Source of the DNA: Pontivivens marinum
GTDB lineage: Bacteria; Pseudomonadota; Alphaproteobacteria; Rhodobacterales; Rhodobacteraceae
Reading direction: 5' to 3'
Assembly: GCF_900231835.1 (NCBI RefSeq)
Contig: NZ_OCTN01000004.1
Coordinates: forward strand, 62,001-126,000
Length of the DNA stretch: 64,000 nucleotides
Below are positions 42,482 to 51,632 of the stretch, piece after piece (the stretch's first letter is position 1; each line of letters begins with the position of its first letter). The position numbers and the translations under genes were made by a program. The notes under the pieces were generated by a model. It was given only the letters and a program-made list of their open reading frames with translations. It had not been told where the DNA came from and did no database searches.

Positions 42482-44383
42482 CTAAGGCTCACCTACCGCA
42501 CTGATTAATTCAACCGTTGATAGGCGTAGCGCTCGCCCAGCCTCAATAAGCTGTTGCGCCGATGCTAGGCTGGTCGGCGTGTCAGCACTGTCTGTCGCAG
42601 CGGGCGCTTGGGGCAGGGTCGTTTCAAGCGATTCCTCTGCTGGCACAGGCGCACGATTGGCTGTGGGGGGCGCTATCCAGTCAGCGTCTGTCGGCAATCC
42701 TAGCTGATCAAGACCCTGCGCAGCCGCGATCCGCGCGCTATCACCTGCCGAACCAGCGGGCAGAAAGTCGGCGTAATTTAGCACTGCACGGGCATAATCT
42801 GGGCTATCTACGGTCGTTTCGATGATTAACTCAGCGGCGACGTGCTGCCAGATTTCTGCCATCTCGGGCTCCCTCTGCGCGCTAGTGGTCAGAAGGTGTA
42901 GCGAGCTCGACAGGTTTCCTGATCGCGCACGGATTGAGGCGAGTAGTCGTATCGCTGTGCGCCCAAGCTCGGTTCCGCGCATTTGAAACGCAGTTGCAGC
43001 AAGGTCTAATTCTGCCGCTCGTGCTATCGGCTCGTTTTTGGTTAAGCCAATTTCAACAAGGCCGATGCGTGCCTGCAATCCGGCAATGCCACTATTTCCA
43101 GCCAGATGATTAAATTGACGTTCCGCGCGGTCATAATTCCCATCCATTTGACTGATTTTCGCACTGATCAATTGCATTTGAGCAGAGAGTGGAATTCCGG
43201 TGCGCTGTGCCAGTTCAAATGCTCGCTGGGCAGTGGCTGGCATGGAAAGTTCTAACCAATGTTCGGCCGCATGCTCAGCCATCAGGACGCGGAACTCGGG
43301 TGGTATTTCGGCCAGCGTTTCCAAATCCTCCGCTGCGTAAAGTGCCGCAATGTGAGCTCTATCATCGGTCAGGCGACTCCAAAATCCTGAGGCACCATCG
43401 CAACTGCTGAGGCGCGGTAGGGACGCCCCGGATCGACGTCCATCAACAATACCTGCCATGTACCATAAAACATCTCGATTTGGCAGTAGCTCACCGTGCA
43501 TTTCTAGATGCAATTGTGCTTCGGTCCCTAAGCCCAATCCAATGGCGAGCAATACAGTTCTGCGTAACTGCACGCGATCTATTGTATCAAATTCGCGATA
43601 CAGGCCGCCTCGAACCTTTATATATTCGTTGTATCGATCGACCGCCGTGCCCTCGGTGATTGGCGTAGGGAGAGTGCATTCCGATCGGGAAGGCGGCGTA
43701 TAATTCTGAGGGCGTTCAAAAGCCGTGCGAATATCAATTCTGGGTTCAACTTCGGGCGTATCACCAGTAGGTATTATTTCGGGTGCAGGTTCGCTTATTT
43801 CGAGCGCTTCTGGCAACATAGACTCGATATCTTCTGGTTCTGGCGGTGTATCGGACAAGCTTAACAGCCCTTGATCGGCTGCTCTGGTGAGTTGTTCGAC
43901 CAACCTGTCCCGGATTGTATCTAAATTCGGCACGGGGGGGGCGGCCATTTCAGTTGGAGCTGGTTCGGTACTTTCATCTTGCGCTACCTGCTCTGCTGGA
44001 GGTGCAGCTAGGTCAATTGCCTGCGTGACAGGCGCGCTGTTCGGGTCACGAATATCAATGACCAACACACGATTTTCGAGAGAAAACACCTGAACAGGGC
44101 AGTCGCATCCCAGCCGTAATGTGAATTGTGAGCCGCTTGTCTGCGTGCTGAGCAAGCGCGTCCTTGGTATCCGCGCGAAGATTCCACTTGTTGCGAGCGT
44201 GTTGAAATTTGGCAAATTCAGCGTAACCGTGCGCTCGTTTTGTGCCGCGGACCACCCCTCGGGCGGTATCGCGTCGATTACCAGCCGCGTAAACGTGCCA
44301 TGTTCGCCTGAGCGTACTGCAATTTTATTCTGCGCCATTGCGGGTGATGCAATGATGGCGAGCAGTGCGATAACAAACCTCAT
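42482..44383 (-). CDS. Flagellar-locus protein of unknown function (AMIN-like plus helical repeats)
   Basis: A 633-aa exported protein with no named function. Residues 1-17 are a signal peptide. Residues 20-115 form a beta-rich domain (FTRLVIDAIPPEGWSAAQNERTVTLNLPNF) similar in pattern to AMIN-like domains that bind envelope polymers. A Pro/Glu-rich acidic linker spans about 120-235. The rest is alpha-helical with TPR-like pairs (AERQFNHLAGNSGIAGLQARIGLVEIGL, AEIWQHVAAELIIE). ATGA overlaps the motA stop, so it is coupled to the stator gene. A structural or stator-assembly role in the periplasm is an inference. Confidence 0.75.
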   Translation of the reverse strand: MRFVIALLAIIASPAMAQNKIAVRSGEHGTFTRLVIDAIPPEGWSAAQNERTVTLNLPNFNTLATSGIFARIPRTRLLSTQTSGSQFTLRLGCDCPVQVFSLENRVLVIDIRDPNSAPVTQAIDLAAPPAEQVAQDESTEPAPTEMAAPPVPNLDTIRDRLVEQLTRAADQGLLSLSDTPPEPEDIESMLPEALEISEPAPEIIPTGDTPEVEPRIDIRTAFERPQNYTPPSRSECTLPTPITEGTAVDRYNEYIKVRGGLYREFDTIDRVQLRRTVLLAIGLGLGTEAQLHLEMHGELLPNRDVLWYMAGIVDGRRSGASLPRLSSCDGASGFWSRLTDDRAHIAALYAAEDLETLAEIPPEFRVLMAEHAAEHWLELSMPATAQRAFELAQRTGIPLSAQMQLISAKISQMDGNYDRAERQFNHLAGNSGIAGLQARIGLVEIGLTKNEPIARAAELDLAATAFQMRGTELGRTAIRLLASIRARSGNLSSSLHLLTTSAQREPEMAEIWQHVAAELIIETTVDSPDYARAVLNYADFLPAGSAGDSARIAAAQGLDQLGLPTDADWIAPPTANRAPVPAEESLETTLPQAPAATDSADTPTSLASAQQLIEAGRALRLSTVELISAVGEP

Positions 44384-45246
44384 GTCGAAACAGCCTCATT
44401 GCGAAGTGCACTATCAAGGTCGTCAAAACTCGGGCGGAACTCAGATGACATGCATTGGCGACCAATTTCGACGCACATATTGGGCGCATGGCTATGCAGG
44501 CTTGCGACGAGTACCTCGCGAATAAGGATGTAGAATTGATGATCATCCTCCGCGATTTCCTGCGCCTTGGTCGCAAATGGACCTACCAACGCATAGGCTA
44601 AGAATACGCCAAGGAAGGTTCCAACCAACGCGCCCCCAATCATTTTTCCTAGGACAGCGGGTGGTTGATCGATCGAGGACATTGTCTTGATCACCCCCAG
44701 AACAGCCGCAACAATCCCCAGCGCGGGCAATCCGTCGGCCATGTTTTGCAATGCGTGGCTGGGTTTTAGAGAGTGATGTAGATGCGCCTCCAGCCGCTTA
44801 TCAATGACCTCCTCAACCTGATGCGGATCGTCATAGTTCATGGATGCTGCGCGCAAGGTGTCGCAGATCAGCGTAACAGCTGCACTATCTGCTAGAATGC
44901 GTGGAAATCGTTGAAAATGTAAACTTTCCTCGGGGTTCTCGATGTGTTCCTCGATTTGCACAGGGTTGTTCCGCGCAATGCGAAGTAGTTCGAACAGCAG
45001 GATCAGAACGTCGGAGTAATCACTGGATTTCCATTTTGCGCCGGTGAATACGCGGCGAATATCCCCCAAGCTTCCCTTTATCGTATGCATTCCATTCGAG
45101 ATGATAAACGCGCCGATTGCCGATCCACCGATAATCATCATTTCATAATGCAGGGATGAAAAAATGATCCCGAGTTTTCCGCCGCCCCAGAGGTATCCCC
45201 CCAGAACCATAGCGAAGACGATGGCGAGGCCGAGCAATCCGGTCAT
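44380..45246 (-). CDS. motA: Flagellar motor stator protein MotA
   Basis: A 288-aa inner-membrane protein with four predicted helices: 1-20, 30-50, about 160-180 (GLPALGIVAAVLGVIKTMSSI) and about 195-215 (GGALVGTFLGVFLAYALVGP). This is the MotA/PomA layout, with the long cytoplasmic loop between helices 2 and 3 and charged residues for FliG contact. It forms the proton-driven stator with MotB, which is not in the window. I take the ATG at 45246 (GGAG nine bases upstream) rather than one 13 codons earlier. Confidence 0.93.
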   Translation of the reverse strand: MTGLLGLAIVFAMVLGGYLWGGGKLGIIFSSLHYEMMIIGGSAIGAFIISNGMHTIKGSLGDIRRVFTGAKWKSSDYSDVLILLFELLRIARNNPVQIEEHIENPEESLHFQRFPRILADSAAVTLICDTLRAASMNYDDPHQVEEVIDKRLEAHLHHSLKPSHALQNMADGLPALGIVAAVLGVIKTMSSIDQPPAVLGKMIGGALVGTFLGVFLAYALVGPFATKAQEIAEDDHQFYILIREVLVASLHSHAPNMCVEIGRQCMSSEFRPSFDDLDSALRNEAVST

Positions 45247-45271
45247 AAGTAGTCTCCAGTAATAAGGGGCG

Positions 45272-45838
45272 CTATTGACGCACAACGGCGCTGTGGCGTC
45301 CGGCCATGACGGCGCTCAACGCATATGCCCGTTCGGGGGACAGCTCGGACAGGATTTGACCGGCGGCCTCGGGCTCCATCCGCATCAGGAAACCAGCGGC
45401 GAAGCTCGGCTCCATCGCCTCGAATAGTGGCGCGGCGGTCGCGGCGCGCATGCTTTCGTAAACGGTTACCAATCGTGCGACATCATTGTCCGCTGCGCCT
45501 GATGCGAGGGCGAGCGTATCACGCAGATCGGCCTCCGCACGTTCCAGCTCTGCTATCTGATTTCTAAGTGATGCTTGGGCAGTGGATAGCTGCTGGGACC
45601 GTGCATCCATTTGCGCTGCTCTGGCGTCCAGCTCGGCATCCCTGCGCTGTAAGGCTTGCAAAAACGCGTCGCCATCCGGCTCAGGCATGGTCTCCTCAGT
45701 CGGGTTTGCATGCGCAGAGGGCACAAAGCTGGCAAATTGATGGGCCCAATTGGGACCCTCAGCCGCAATGCGCAGGCCTGCCGATGCAGCAAAAATCCCG
45801 ATCAGGACGAGAAGTGCAGGCGTCCTTTTTACGTTCAT
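45272..45838 (-). CDS. MotE/MgtE_N-like flagellar protein
   Basis: A 188-aa protein with one N-terminal membrane anchor (8-25), a long coiled coil (about 58-115; QALQRRDAELDARAAQMDARSQQLSTAQASL) and a C-terminal MgtE_N-like fold (MEPSFAAGFLMRMEPEAAGQILSELSPERAYALSAVM). This resembles MotE, which in Sinorhizobium acts as a periplasmic chaperone for MotC. Its position between motA and fliL supports a motor role. It overlaps the upstream gene by four bases. Confidence 0.8.
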   Translation of the reverse strand: MNVKRTPALLVLIGIFAASAGLRIAAEGPNWAHQFASFVPSAHANPTEETMPEPDGDAFLQALQRRDAELDARAAQMDARSQQLSTAQASLRNQIAELERAEADLRDTLALASGAADNDVARLVTVYESMRAATAAPLFEAMEPSFAAGFLMRMEPEAAGQILSELSPERAYALSAVMAGRHSAVVRQ

Positions 45839-46212
45839 CGCTTCATCGCCTTATACGCATCCTTTAGGCTGCCGTTAAAGGGTTGGGGCGTTGGCGCCGC
45901 AGGCTTTGTCACGGGAACGGCGGTGCCAGTCCGCGAATCGTGCAATGTTGCCAGTAGCATTTCGAGCCGCCCCGCTGCCTGCTCCGCACGCGCGGTTTGG
46001 CGGGTCATTTCGGCGATCGCTTCCATCGAATGGTGCTGTGCCGCTGCCACAGTCGCCTTTGTCTCATCAACACGATGGGACAGGCCGGAAATCGCCGCCC
46101 CCATGCCGCGATCCAACCGGCTCAACGCCTTTAGACGCCGAGAGATGACGATGCAGTAAATCGTAAGGGATAATGTTGCCAGGATGAGCAACCCGTCGGC
46201 GAGCAATGTCAT
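45835..46212 (-). CDS. Small membrane-anchored flagellar-locus protein (DUF6468-like)
   Basis: A 125-aa protein with an N-terminal membrane helix (3-25, LLADGLLILATLSLTIYCIVISRRL), a helical middle of coiled-coil character and a Pro-rich end. It looks like the small DUF6468-type proteins found in alphaproteobacterial flagellar clusters; that name is from memory. The function is unknown. It follows fliL by ten bases and overlaps the motE-like gene. Confidence 0.7.
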   Translation of the reverse strand: MTLLADGLLILATLSLTIYCIVISRRLKALSRLDRGMGAAISGLSHRVDETKATVAAAQHHSMEAIAEMTRQTARAEQAAGRLEMLLATLHDSRTGTAVPVTKPAAPTPQPFNGSLKDAYKAMKR

Positions 46213-46222
46213 GTCAGCTCCT

Positions 46223-46711
46223 TTAGTTCAGGATGAATTCGGTGATGAGAAGGTCATGCACACGTTGCGGACCGACAATTACGGCGATCCGACGCAGCAA
46301 TTGCGCGCGTAGGGTTAGTAAAGCGGAGGGTTGCTCCAGCATGGTCGGTTCTACTGCACGCAAATAGGTCGCGATCATATCGGCGATGCGGGGCTTAACC
46401 GCTTTGATCTCGGCCTCATATTGGGGCAGCACATCTAGCGTTGCCGAAAACCTAAGGTGACGCGCGCGGGAGTTCGGGCCCAAACTGATCAGTTGCGGCT
46501 CCATCGCAATGAACACAGCATCAATACTATCTTCCGGGGCAGGGGCGTGCTCCTCCACTTGCATCAGTGGGGATTCGGGCAGCAGGTGCAGCGGGTCCAA
46601 TGCTATAAACCCAAAACCGCCAGCACCCATAATCGCACATAGAACAAGGGCGATCAGGGTGGGGAAACGCTTTCGCGGTTCGTCAGGTTGTGTGGCGGTT
46701 GCATCGCTCAT
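46223..46711 (-). CDS. fliL: Flagellar basal body-associated protein FliL
   Basis: A 162-aa protein with a short cytoplasmic N-terminus, one membrane helix (18-37, TLIALVLCAIMGAGGFGFIA) and a periplasmic domain with the FliL pattern: an LRFSATLDVL strand, MIATYLRAVEP and RAQLLRRIAVIVGPQRVHDLLITEFILN at the end. FliL rings surround the stator. AGGA precedes the ATG. It is the first gene of the leftward flagellar operon, divergent from fliF. Confidence 0.88.
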   Translation of the reverse strand: MSDATATQPDEPRKRFPTLIALVLCAIMGAGGFGFIALDPLHLLPESPLMQVEEHAPAPEDSIDAVFIAMEPQLISLGPNSRARHLRFSATLDVLPQYEAEIKAVKPRIADMIATYLRAVEPTMLEQPSALLTLRAQLLRRIAVIVGPQRVHDLLITEFILN

Positions 46712-46844
46712 GCGTTGGTCCTCATCGTGTTCGACATCCGTTCTAATCGGGCACCACTAACCAAATCTTAAGATGCAGGGCTTTATCGATAGTTCCAGAC
46801 GATGGCCGGAAGCGCAGTCGAAGACCCTGGAGCGAGGTATAAAC
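46712..46844. promoter_or_regulatory. Divergent flagellar promoter region (fliL / fliF)
   Basis: This 133-base gap must carry promoters for both flagellar operons. I see no clear sigma-28 or sigma-54 consensus; an AT-rich segment at 46757-46775 is the only candidate. Confidence 0.4.
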
Positions 46845-48413
46845 GTGAGCGAGCTATTTTCCCGATTCGAGGCAATGGAGGGACGTGCCCGACTAATTGC
46901 GGGCGGTGCTGCGCTGGCTGTTGTGGTTCTCGTCCTGATGCTGGGCCGGATGGCGACCTCACCACAGATGGCGTTGCTATATTCAGGGTTGGAACCATCC
47001 GTCGCGGCTGAGGTTTTGACCCAGCTTGAGGCGGATCAGATCGCCCATGATGTACGGGGAAGCTCGATCTATGTTGAGGAAAGCGCACGGGATCCCCTGC
47101 GCCTACGCCTTGCAGGGCAGGGCCTGCCAGCCAGTGGTGGGGCTGGGTATGAGCTTCTCGACTCTTTATCCGGTTTTGGCACAACCTCGCAAATGTTCGA
47201 TGCCGCCTATCGTCGCGCGCAGGAGGGGGAGATTGCCCGCACAATCGCGGCCGCCCCCGCAATTCGATCGGCGCGTGTTCACCTGTCCCGAACCGAGGAA
47301 TCCCCGTTTCGGCGCGATCAACAGGCCACCGCCTCTGTGACTGTAACAATGGCGAACGGGCGGCTTTCATCCGAGCGTGCGCGGGCTTTGCGATATTTGG
47401 TGGCATCCGCAGTGCCCGATTTGCAGCCCGATTCCGTGTCCATTATCGACGCGCAAGCTGGCTTGATCATTGGCGATGAAAGTGATGATCCAGCACAAAA
47501 TGCAGGGGATCGTGCGGCACAAATGCGCGCTAATATCCTGCGTTTGCTTGAGGCACGGGTCGGCGTTGGCCGCGCCTTTGTCGAGGTTAATGTCGATACA
47601 ACGTTAGACACTGAAACAGTGACGGAACGTGTCATCGATCCCGATAGTCGTGTCGCGATTTCCACCGATGTTGAGGAGGATCTGGAGGAGGCCACTGGCT
47701 CGGGCGCCAGCGCCGTTACCGTGGCCAGCAACTTGCCCGATGGGGATGCCGCAAATGGGGGCAGCAGCACCTCACGTGAACTGACCCGCACCCGTGAGCG
47801 TGTGAATTACGAGGTTTCCGAGATTCTGCGTGAGCGGATCAGCTCACCCGGTCGCGTCAGCCGCCTTTCCGTCGCGGTGTTGGTTGATGGGATCACGACC
47901 GAGGGTGCCGATGGCCCGCAATGGGCCGCGCGACCGCAGGCGGAGATCGACGCGATGGCCGAGCTCGTCCGCGCCACAGTCGGATTTGATGTCGCACGCG
48001 GCGATGTATTGACCATTGAGAGCATGCAATTCCCCGATCGTGCCGAGGCAGGCAGCATCGCCTATGCGCCATCATTGATTGGCGGTCAAATTCCCATCAG
48101 CTTGTTGATACAATTGGGTATTCTATCGGCTGTTGTGTTGCTGCTGGGGTTGTTCGTCCTGCGGCCAATTCTGACGGCACGTCAACAACCCACCATGCTG
48201 GACACCGCGATTGAGCTGCCCTCGCCTGAAAGCGGCCCGAAAATTACCCCTGAATTATTGCTGCTCGATAACATGCCGACTGAGGCAGAGGTGGAGGTAT
48301 CCGAAACGCCCCTCACGAAATTCCGCGGCACCGTAGATGGGCGCAAGCCTGAGGCGGTGGACCTGTTGCGCAGCTGGATTAACGCCGATCTAGAAGAAGG
48401 AGCTTCGACATGA
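46845..48413 (+). CDS. fliF: Flagellar MS-ring protein FliF
   Basis: A 522-aa protein forming the inner-membrane MS ring. Helix 1 is at about 20-40 (LIAGGAALAVVVLVLMLGRM), then the periplasmic ring-building domains (MALLYSGLEPSVAAEVLTQLEADQIAHDVRG; ARVHLSRTEESPF; RVNYEVSEILRERISSPGRVSRLSVAVLVDG). Helix 2 is at about 430-450, followed by the cytoplasmic FliG-binding tail. A GTG start at 46845 with GAGCGAGG upstream gives the natural family N-terminus; an in-frame ATG 24 codons earlier is less likely. Confidence 0.93.
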   Translation: MSELFSRFEAMEGRARLIAGGAALAVVVLVLMLGRMATSPQMALLYSGLEPSVAAEVLTQLEADQIAHDVRGSSIYVEESARDPLRLRLAGQGLPASGGAGYELLDSLSGFGTTSQMFDAAYRRAQEGEIARTIAAAPAIRSARVHLSRTEESPFRRDQQATASVTVTMANGRLSSERARALRYLVASAVPDLQPDSVSIIDAQAGLIIGDESDDPAQNAGDRAAQMRANILRLLEARVGVGRAFVEVNVDTTLDTETVTERVIDPDSRVAISTDVEEDLEEATGSGASAVTVASNLPDGDAANGGSSTSRELTRTRERVNYEVSEILRERISSPGRVSRLSVAVLVDGITTEGADGPQWAARPQAEIDAMAELVRATVGFDVARGDVLTIESMQFPDRAEAGSIAYAPSLIGGQIPISLLIQLGILSAVVLLLGLFVLRPILTARQQPTMLDTAIELPSPESGPKITPELLLLDNMPTEAEVEVSETPLTKFRGTVDGRKPEAVDLLRSWINADLEEGAST

Positions 48414-49021
48414 CCGCCCGCCTTTTCCGTTTGGATAGCTTTAATGATGCGACGGCTCCACGGGAGCCCAAACCAGTGGAACCGGTTGTCGATCCACAAG
48501 TTGCCGAGCAGGCAGCACATGATTCCGGTTATGCAAAGGGATTCACTGACGGGGCCGCACGTGCAGCCGAGGCAGCGCAGCAACGGTCCGAAAATCTGCA
48601 ATCAGGAATTATTGAGGCCCTGTCAGATGCGCAAATTGCGGTGCAAAGCGCCCGTGCAACGGCTGAGGGCGACCTGATGCAATTGGTCGCTGCAATCGCC
48701 GACACGGCGCTATCCAAAGCAGCGGCCGATGACTTTTCAAACCGTGTCTGCATCGCAATTCAGCAGGAGCTGTTCCTCTGTCCTCAGGCCTGCATCACGC
48801 TAAAACTCAACCCGTCAGAGGTGGAGCTGTTCGCAGGGCAAATGCCTGAGGGCATCGCAATTCAGCCTGACACGCAGTTGGCCACCGGCGTCGCGTCCAT
48901 CTGCACTGACACCGGTTTGACGCGCCTGAGCACAGCGGAGGTTTTGCGCCGCATTTCCCAAACTCTATCGATCCCATCTCATCAACAGGAGCCTGAACAT
49001 GAGTACCGAAACCGCGCCTGA
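48410..49021 (+). CDS. fliH: FliH-like flagellar export protein
   Basis: A 203-aa soluble protein in the position of FliH, with an N-terminal charged tail, a helical segment containing the GYAKGFTDGAARAAE repeat typical of FliH (Gly spaced every four residues), and a weakly conserved C-terminal domain. FliH regulates the export ATPase FliI, which is not in this window. It overlaps fliF by four bases and fliN by 23. Confidence 0.75.
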   Translation: MTARLFRLDSFNDATAPREPKPVEPVVDPQVAEQAAHDSGYAKGFTDGAARAAEAAQQRSENLQSGIIEALSDAQIAVQSARATAEGDLMQLVAAIADTALSKAAADDFSNRVCIAIQQELFLCPQACITLKLNPSEVELFAGQMPEGIAIQPDTQLATGVASICTDTGLTRLSTAEVLRRISQTLSIPSHQQEPEHEYRNRA

Positions 49022-49337
49022 TACGCAAGCGACCAACCGTCTGGGTGAGATCGAAATGCTCAGCCCTCGGCGCAGTGGCGGCCCTACTCCGCAAGCATTT
49101 CGAGGAGTGCCGATTGAGGTTGTTGTGGCCGTGGGGCGCGCGCGCCCGATGATCGCGGACTTGGCCCGCTTGCGCCGCGATTCCGTGTTGTCACTGGACA
49201 CGGCACTGACAGACCCGGTGGATTTATATGTCGGTGATCGCTTGATCGCCCGGGGTGAGTTGCAGGAAATGGAGGATGGCAGTGGGCGTCTAGGCGTTCG
49301 ATTGACCGAGATAGCGGATCTGGAAGATGCGGTTTAG
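48999..49337 (+). CDS. fliN: Flagellar motor switch protein FliN
   Basis: A 112-aa protein with the SpoA/FliN domain: RGVPIEVVVAVGRARPMIADLARLRRDSVLSLDTALTDPVDLYVGDRLIARGEL, followed by RLGVRLTEI. It forms the C-ring with FliM and FliG. AGGAG seven bases before the ATG, within the end of fliH, supports the start in spite of the 23-base overlap. Confidence 0.92.
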   Translation: MSTETAPDTQATNRLGEIEMLSPRRSGGPTPQAFRGVPIEVVVAVGRARPMIADLARLRRDSVLSLDTALTDPVDLYVGDRLIARGELQEMEDGSGRLGVRLTEIADLEDAV

Positions 49338-50043
49338 CCTTTTCCTGCTCACCCTGCTGGTGCTTGCATTTCCAGCGAGCGCACAAAGCGTCGCGCTCGA
49401 TCTGGGTGGTGATGGCAGCGTGTCGATGCGAACAGTTCAGCTCTTCCTGATGGTCACCGTGCTCAGCCTTGCGCCGGGCCTAGCGGTCATGCTGACTTGC
49501 TTTCCATTTATCGTAACCGTGCTGTCAATCCTGCGGCAGGCGATTGGGGTGCAACAGGCACCGCCAAATATGTTGATCGTCAGCCTCGCGCTGTTTCTGA
49601 CGTGGTTCGTGATGGAGCCAACTTTGCAGGCGGCTTGGCAAAGCGGGATTTCACCGATGATTGAGGGAACACTATCCGTTCAGGATGCGATCCCGAATAC
49701 AATCGAGCCGTTTCGCGGCTTTATGCAGTCGCGCGTGAACCACGATACGCTCGTCACCCTCGCCGATGCGCGCGGTATTGTCGTCGAACAACAGCAGCCG
49801 CCGCTGAATATGCTGGTTCCCGCATTTATGTTGACCGAGGTGCAGCGTGGGTTCGAGGTCGGCTTTCTGATCTTCCTTCCGTTCCTCGTGATCGATTTGG
49901 TGATCGCAGCGATCCTGATGTCGATGGGCATGATGATGGTCCCCCCTGCGGTCGTGGCATTGCCATTCAAGCTGGCGTTCTTCGTCCTTGCAGATGGATG
50001 GGCCCTGCTGGCTGGTGCCCTCATTCGGAGTTATGAGCTATGA
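49327..50043 (+). CDS. fliP: Flagellar biosynthesis protein FliP
   Basis: A 238-aa type III export-gate protein. Signal-like helix (1-19) then four membrane helices, with the FliP blocks VQLFLMVTVLSLAPGLAVMLTCFPFIVTVLSILRQAIG, PFRGFMQ, PAFMLTEVQRGFEVGFLIFLPFLVIDLVIAAILMSMGMMMVPP and PFKLAFFVLADGWALL. It overlaps fliN by 11 bases and fliG by four. FliQ and FliR are not in the window. Confidence 0.95.
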   Translation: MRFSLFLLTLLVLAFPASAQSVALDLGGDGSVSMRTVQLFLMVTVLSLAPGLAVMLTCFPFIVTVLSILRQAIGVQQAPPNMLIVSLALFLTWFVMEPTLQAAWQSGISPMIEGTLSVQDAIPNTIEPFRGFMQSRVNHDTLVTLADARGIVVEQQQPPLNMLVPAFMLTEVQRGFEVGFLIFLPFLVIDLVIAAILMSMGMMMVPPAVVALPFKLAFFVLADGWALLAGALIRSYEL

Positions 50044-51080
50044 ACAAACCGTTATCCGCGCCTTTGCCTACGCCTGCAAATACAGGGACAGAGTTTAGCT
50101 CCTCGCAAAAGGCAGCTATTGTTTTGGCTGCATTAGGGCCGGAACTGGCGTCGCCATTGATGCGCGACCTAGATGAGGCGCAATTGCGATGCTTTGCCGT
50201 ATCAATCAGTGCGTTACGACGTGTTCCTCAAGCAGTGATCCTGAATGTGATTTCGGAATTTATGGTCGCCATGGGCGACGGTGCGGACATTTCCGGCGGC
50301 ACAGATGCTGCGCGCCGAATGTTGGAGGCCGTTCTGGATACGCAGCAGGTTAACAGGATCATGGGCGATGTTGATGGCTCGATGAACCGGTCACTGTGGG
50401 ATCAAATGGGGCAGGCGCCTAGCGCAGTTGTTGCGCGTTTCTTGCAAAATGAACATCCGCAAACGGCCGCTGTGGTGTTGAGCGAGCTGCGATCTGATCG
50501 TGCTGCCTCGGTTCTGGAGCATCTGGAAACCACCTTTGCGCAAAATGTTGTACTGCGTTTGTCACGTGTTCCTCGGCTGGAAACCAAGGTCGTTTCCTTG
50601 GTTGAGGCGGTGATTCAACGTGATTTCCTGAGCGTCGCATTGGATGGCAGCGATACACGCAGTCCGGCAGATCTGATTGCGGGCTTGATGAACAACGTCT
50701 CGGGAACTGTGCGCACCGACATGCTGGGCCATTTGGAAAACCGGGACCCTGAGCTATCGACAGAAGTGCAGCGTGTGATGTTCACATTCGGGGACATCGT
50801 GAAGCGGGTGGAGCCTCGTGATGTTGGCGGCATTGTTCGAAATATGGATGAAACAACTCTGCTCGTCGCGCTGAAATCGGGGAGCGCGTTTAGTGAGGAA
50901 AGTGTTCAGTTTATGCTGTCGAACATCTCGAAACGCCTTGCCGAACGGTTCACAGAGGAAATCAACCAGATGCCCGATGTGAAGCTGAAGGACGGCGAAA
51001 AGGCACAGTCCGAATTGATTGGTGAAATTCGCGCCCTTGCCCAACGGGGCGAACTGACGTTGATCATGCCAGAGGTCTAA
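50040..51080 (+). CDS. fliG: Flagellar motor switch protein FliG
   Basis: A 346-aa C-ring protein. The N-terminal domain has SSQKAAIVLAALGPELASPLMRDL; the middle has FLQNEHPQTAAVVLSELRSDRAASVLEHL with the EHPQT motif; the C-terminal domain has FTFGDIVKRVEPRDVGGIVRNMDETTLLVALK and FMLSNISKRLAERFTEEI. The torque-generating charged residues sit in that last part and contact MotA. It is the last gene of the rightward flagellar operon, before a bidirectional terminator. Confidence 0.95.
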   Translation: MNKPLSAPLPTPANTGTEFSSSQKAAIVLAALGPELASPLMRDLDEAQLRCFAVSISALRRVPQAVILNVISEFMVAMGDGADISGGTDAARRMLEAVLDTQQVNRIMGDVDGSMNRSLWDQMGQAPSAVVARFLQNEHPQTAAVVLSELRSDRAASVLEHLETTFAQNVVLRLSRVPRLETKVVSLVEAVIQRDFLSVALDGSDTRSPADLIAGLMNNVSGTVRTDMLGHLENRDPELSTEVQRVMFTFGDIVKRVEPRDVGGIVRNMDETTLLVALKSGSAFSEESVQFMLSNISKRLAERFTEEINQMPDVKLKDGEKAQSELIGEIRALAQRGELTLIMPEV

Positions 51081-51094
51081 TTCAGTCGTACGCA

Positions 51095-51125
51095 CAAAAA
51101 AACCCGGCTCAATGGCCGGGCTTTT
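51095..51125. terminator. Bidirectional Rho-independent terminator between fliG and bactofilin genes
   Basis: CCCGGC (51103-51108) pairs with GCCGGG (51115-51120) around a six-base loop. Seven A before it (T on the leftward transcript) and CTTTT after it give T-runs in both directions, serving two convergent operons. Confidence 0.85.
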
Positions 51126-51146
51126 AGAATAGTGAAACTGGCTGAA

Positions 51147-51632
51147 TTACTCGCCGTTGCCCAATGGGGGCATTTGTGGAGGTGCCATGTTGCCCGTGCT
51201 CAGCGGATCGTCGCTGCGCTGGACCGAGCCCTCGAAATGTGCGCCGCTCTCGATCGCGATTGTCTTGTGGATGATGTCACCCTCGACACGTGCGGTGGAG
51301 GTCAGGCGAACCTTAAGTCCGCGAACACGGCCAACAACGCGGCCATTTACGACCAGATCGTCGGCGACGACTTCACCACGAACGGTCGCGCCATCCCCAA
51401 CCGTCAGCAGGTGAGCGCGAATGTCGCCCTCAACAGTACCTTCGATTTGAATGTCGCCCGTCGTTTCCAGATTGCCCTTGATCGTCAGATCGGAGGACAG
51501 CACGGATGGCGATGGCTTCGGCTTTGGCGACGAAATCGGTGCGGAGGTTTTCGGGGCCGCAGGAACGGGCGGCTTAACATCGTCCGTTTTTGGTGCGTCG
51601 ATAGGGTCGGTGATTTTGCTCTTAGAGAACAT
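51147..51632 (-). CDS. Bactofilin-family cytoskeletal protein
   Basis: A 161-aa protein with a Pro/Lys-rich N-terminal tail (1-45) and a bactofilin beta-helix core (about 47-140): SDLTIKGNLETTGDIQIEGTVEGDIRAHLLTVGDGATVRGEVVADDLVVNGRVVGRVRGLKVRLTSTARVEGDIIHKTIAIE-type hexapeptide turns, then a Pro-rich tail. Such proteins polymerise at the membrane and localise wall enzymes. Its start lies inside the end of the M23 peptidase gene (11-base overlap), a pairing found in several shape-control systems. Confidence 0.92.
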   Translation of the reverse strand: MFSKSKITDPIDAPKTDDVKPPVPAAPKTSAPISSPKPKPSPSVLSSDLTIKGNLETTGDIQIEGTVEGDIRAHLLTVGDGATVRGEVVADDLVVNGRVVGRVRGLKVRLTSTARVEGDIIHKTIAIESGAHFEGSVQRSDDPLSTGNMAPPQMPPLGNGE

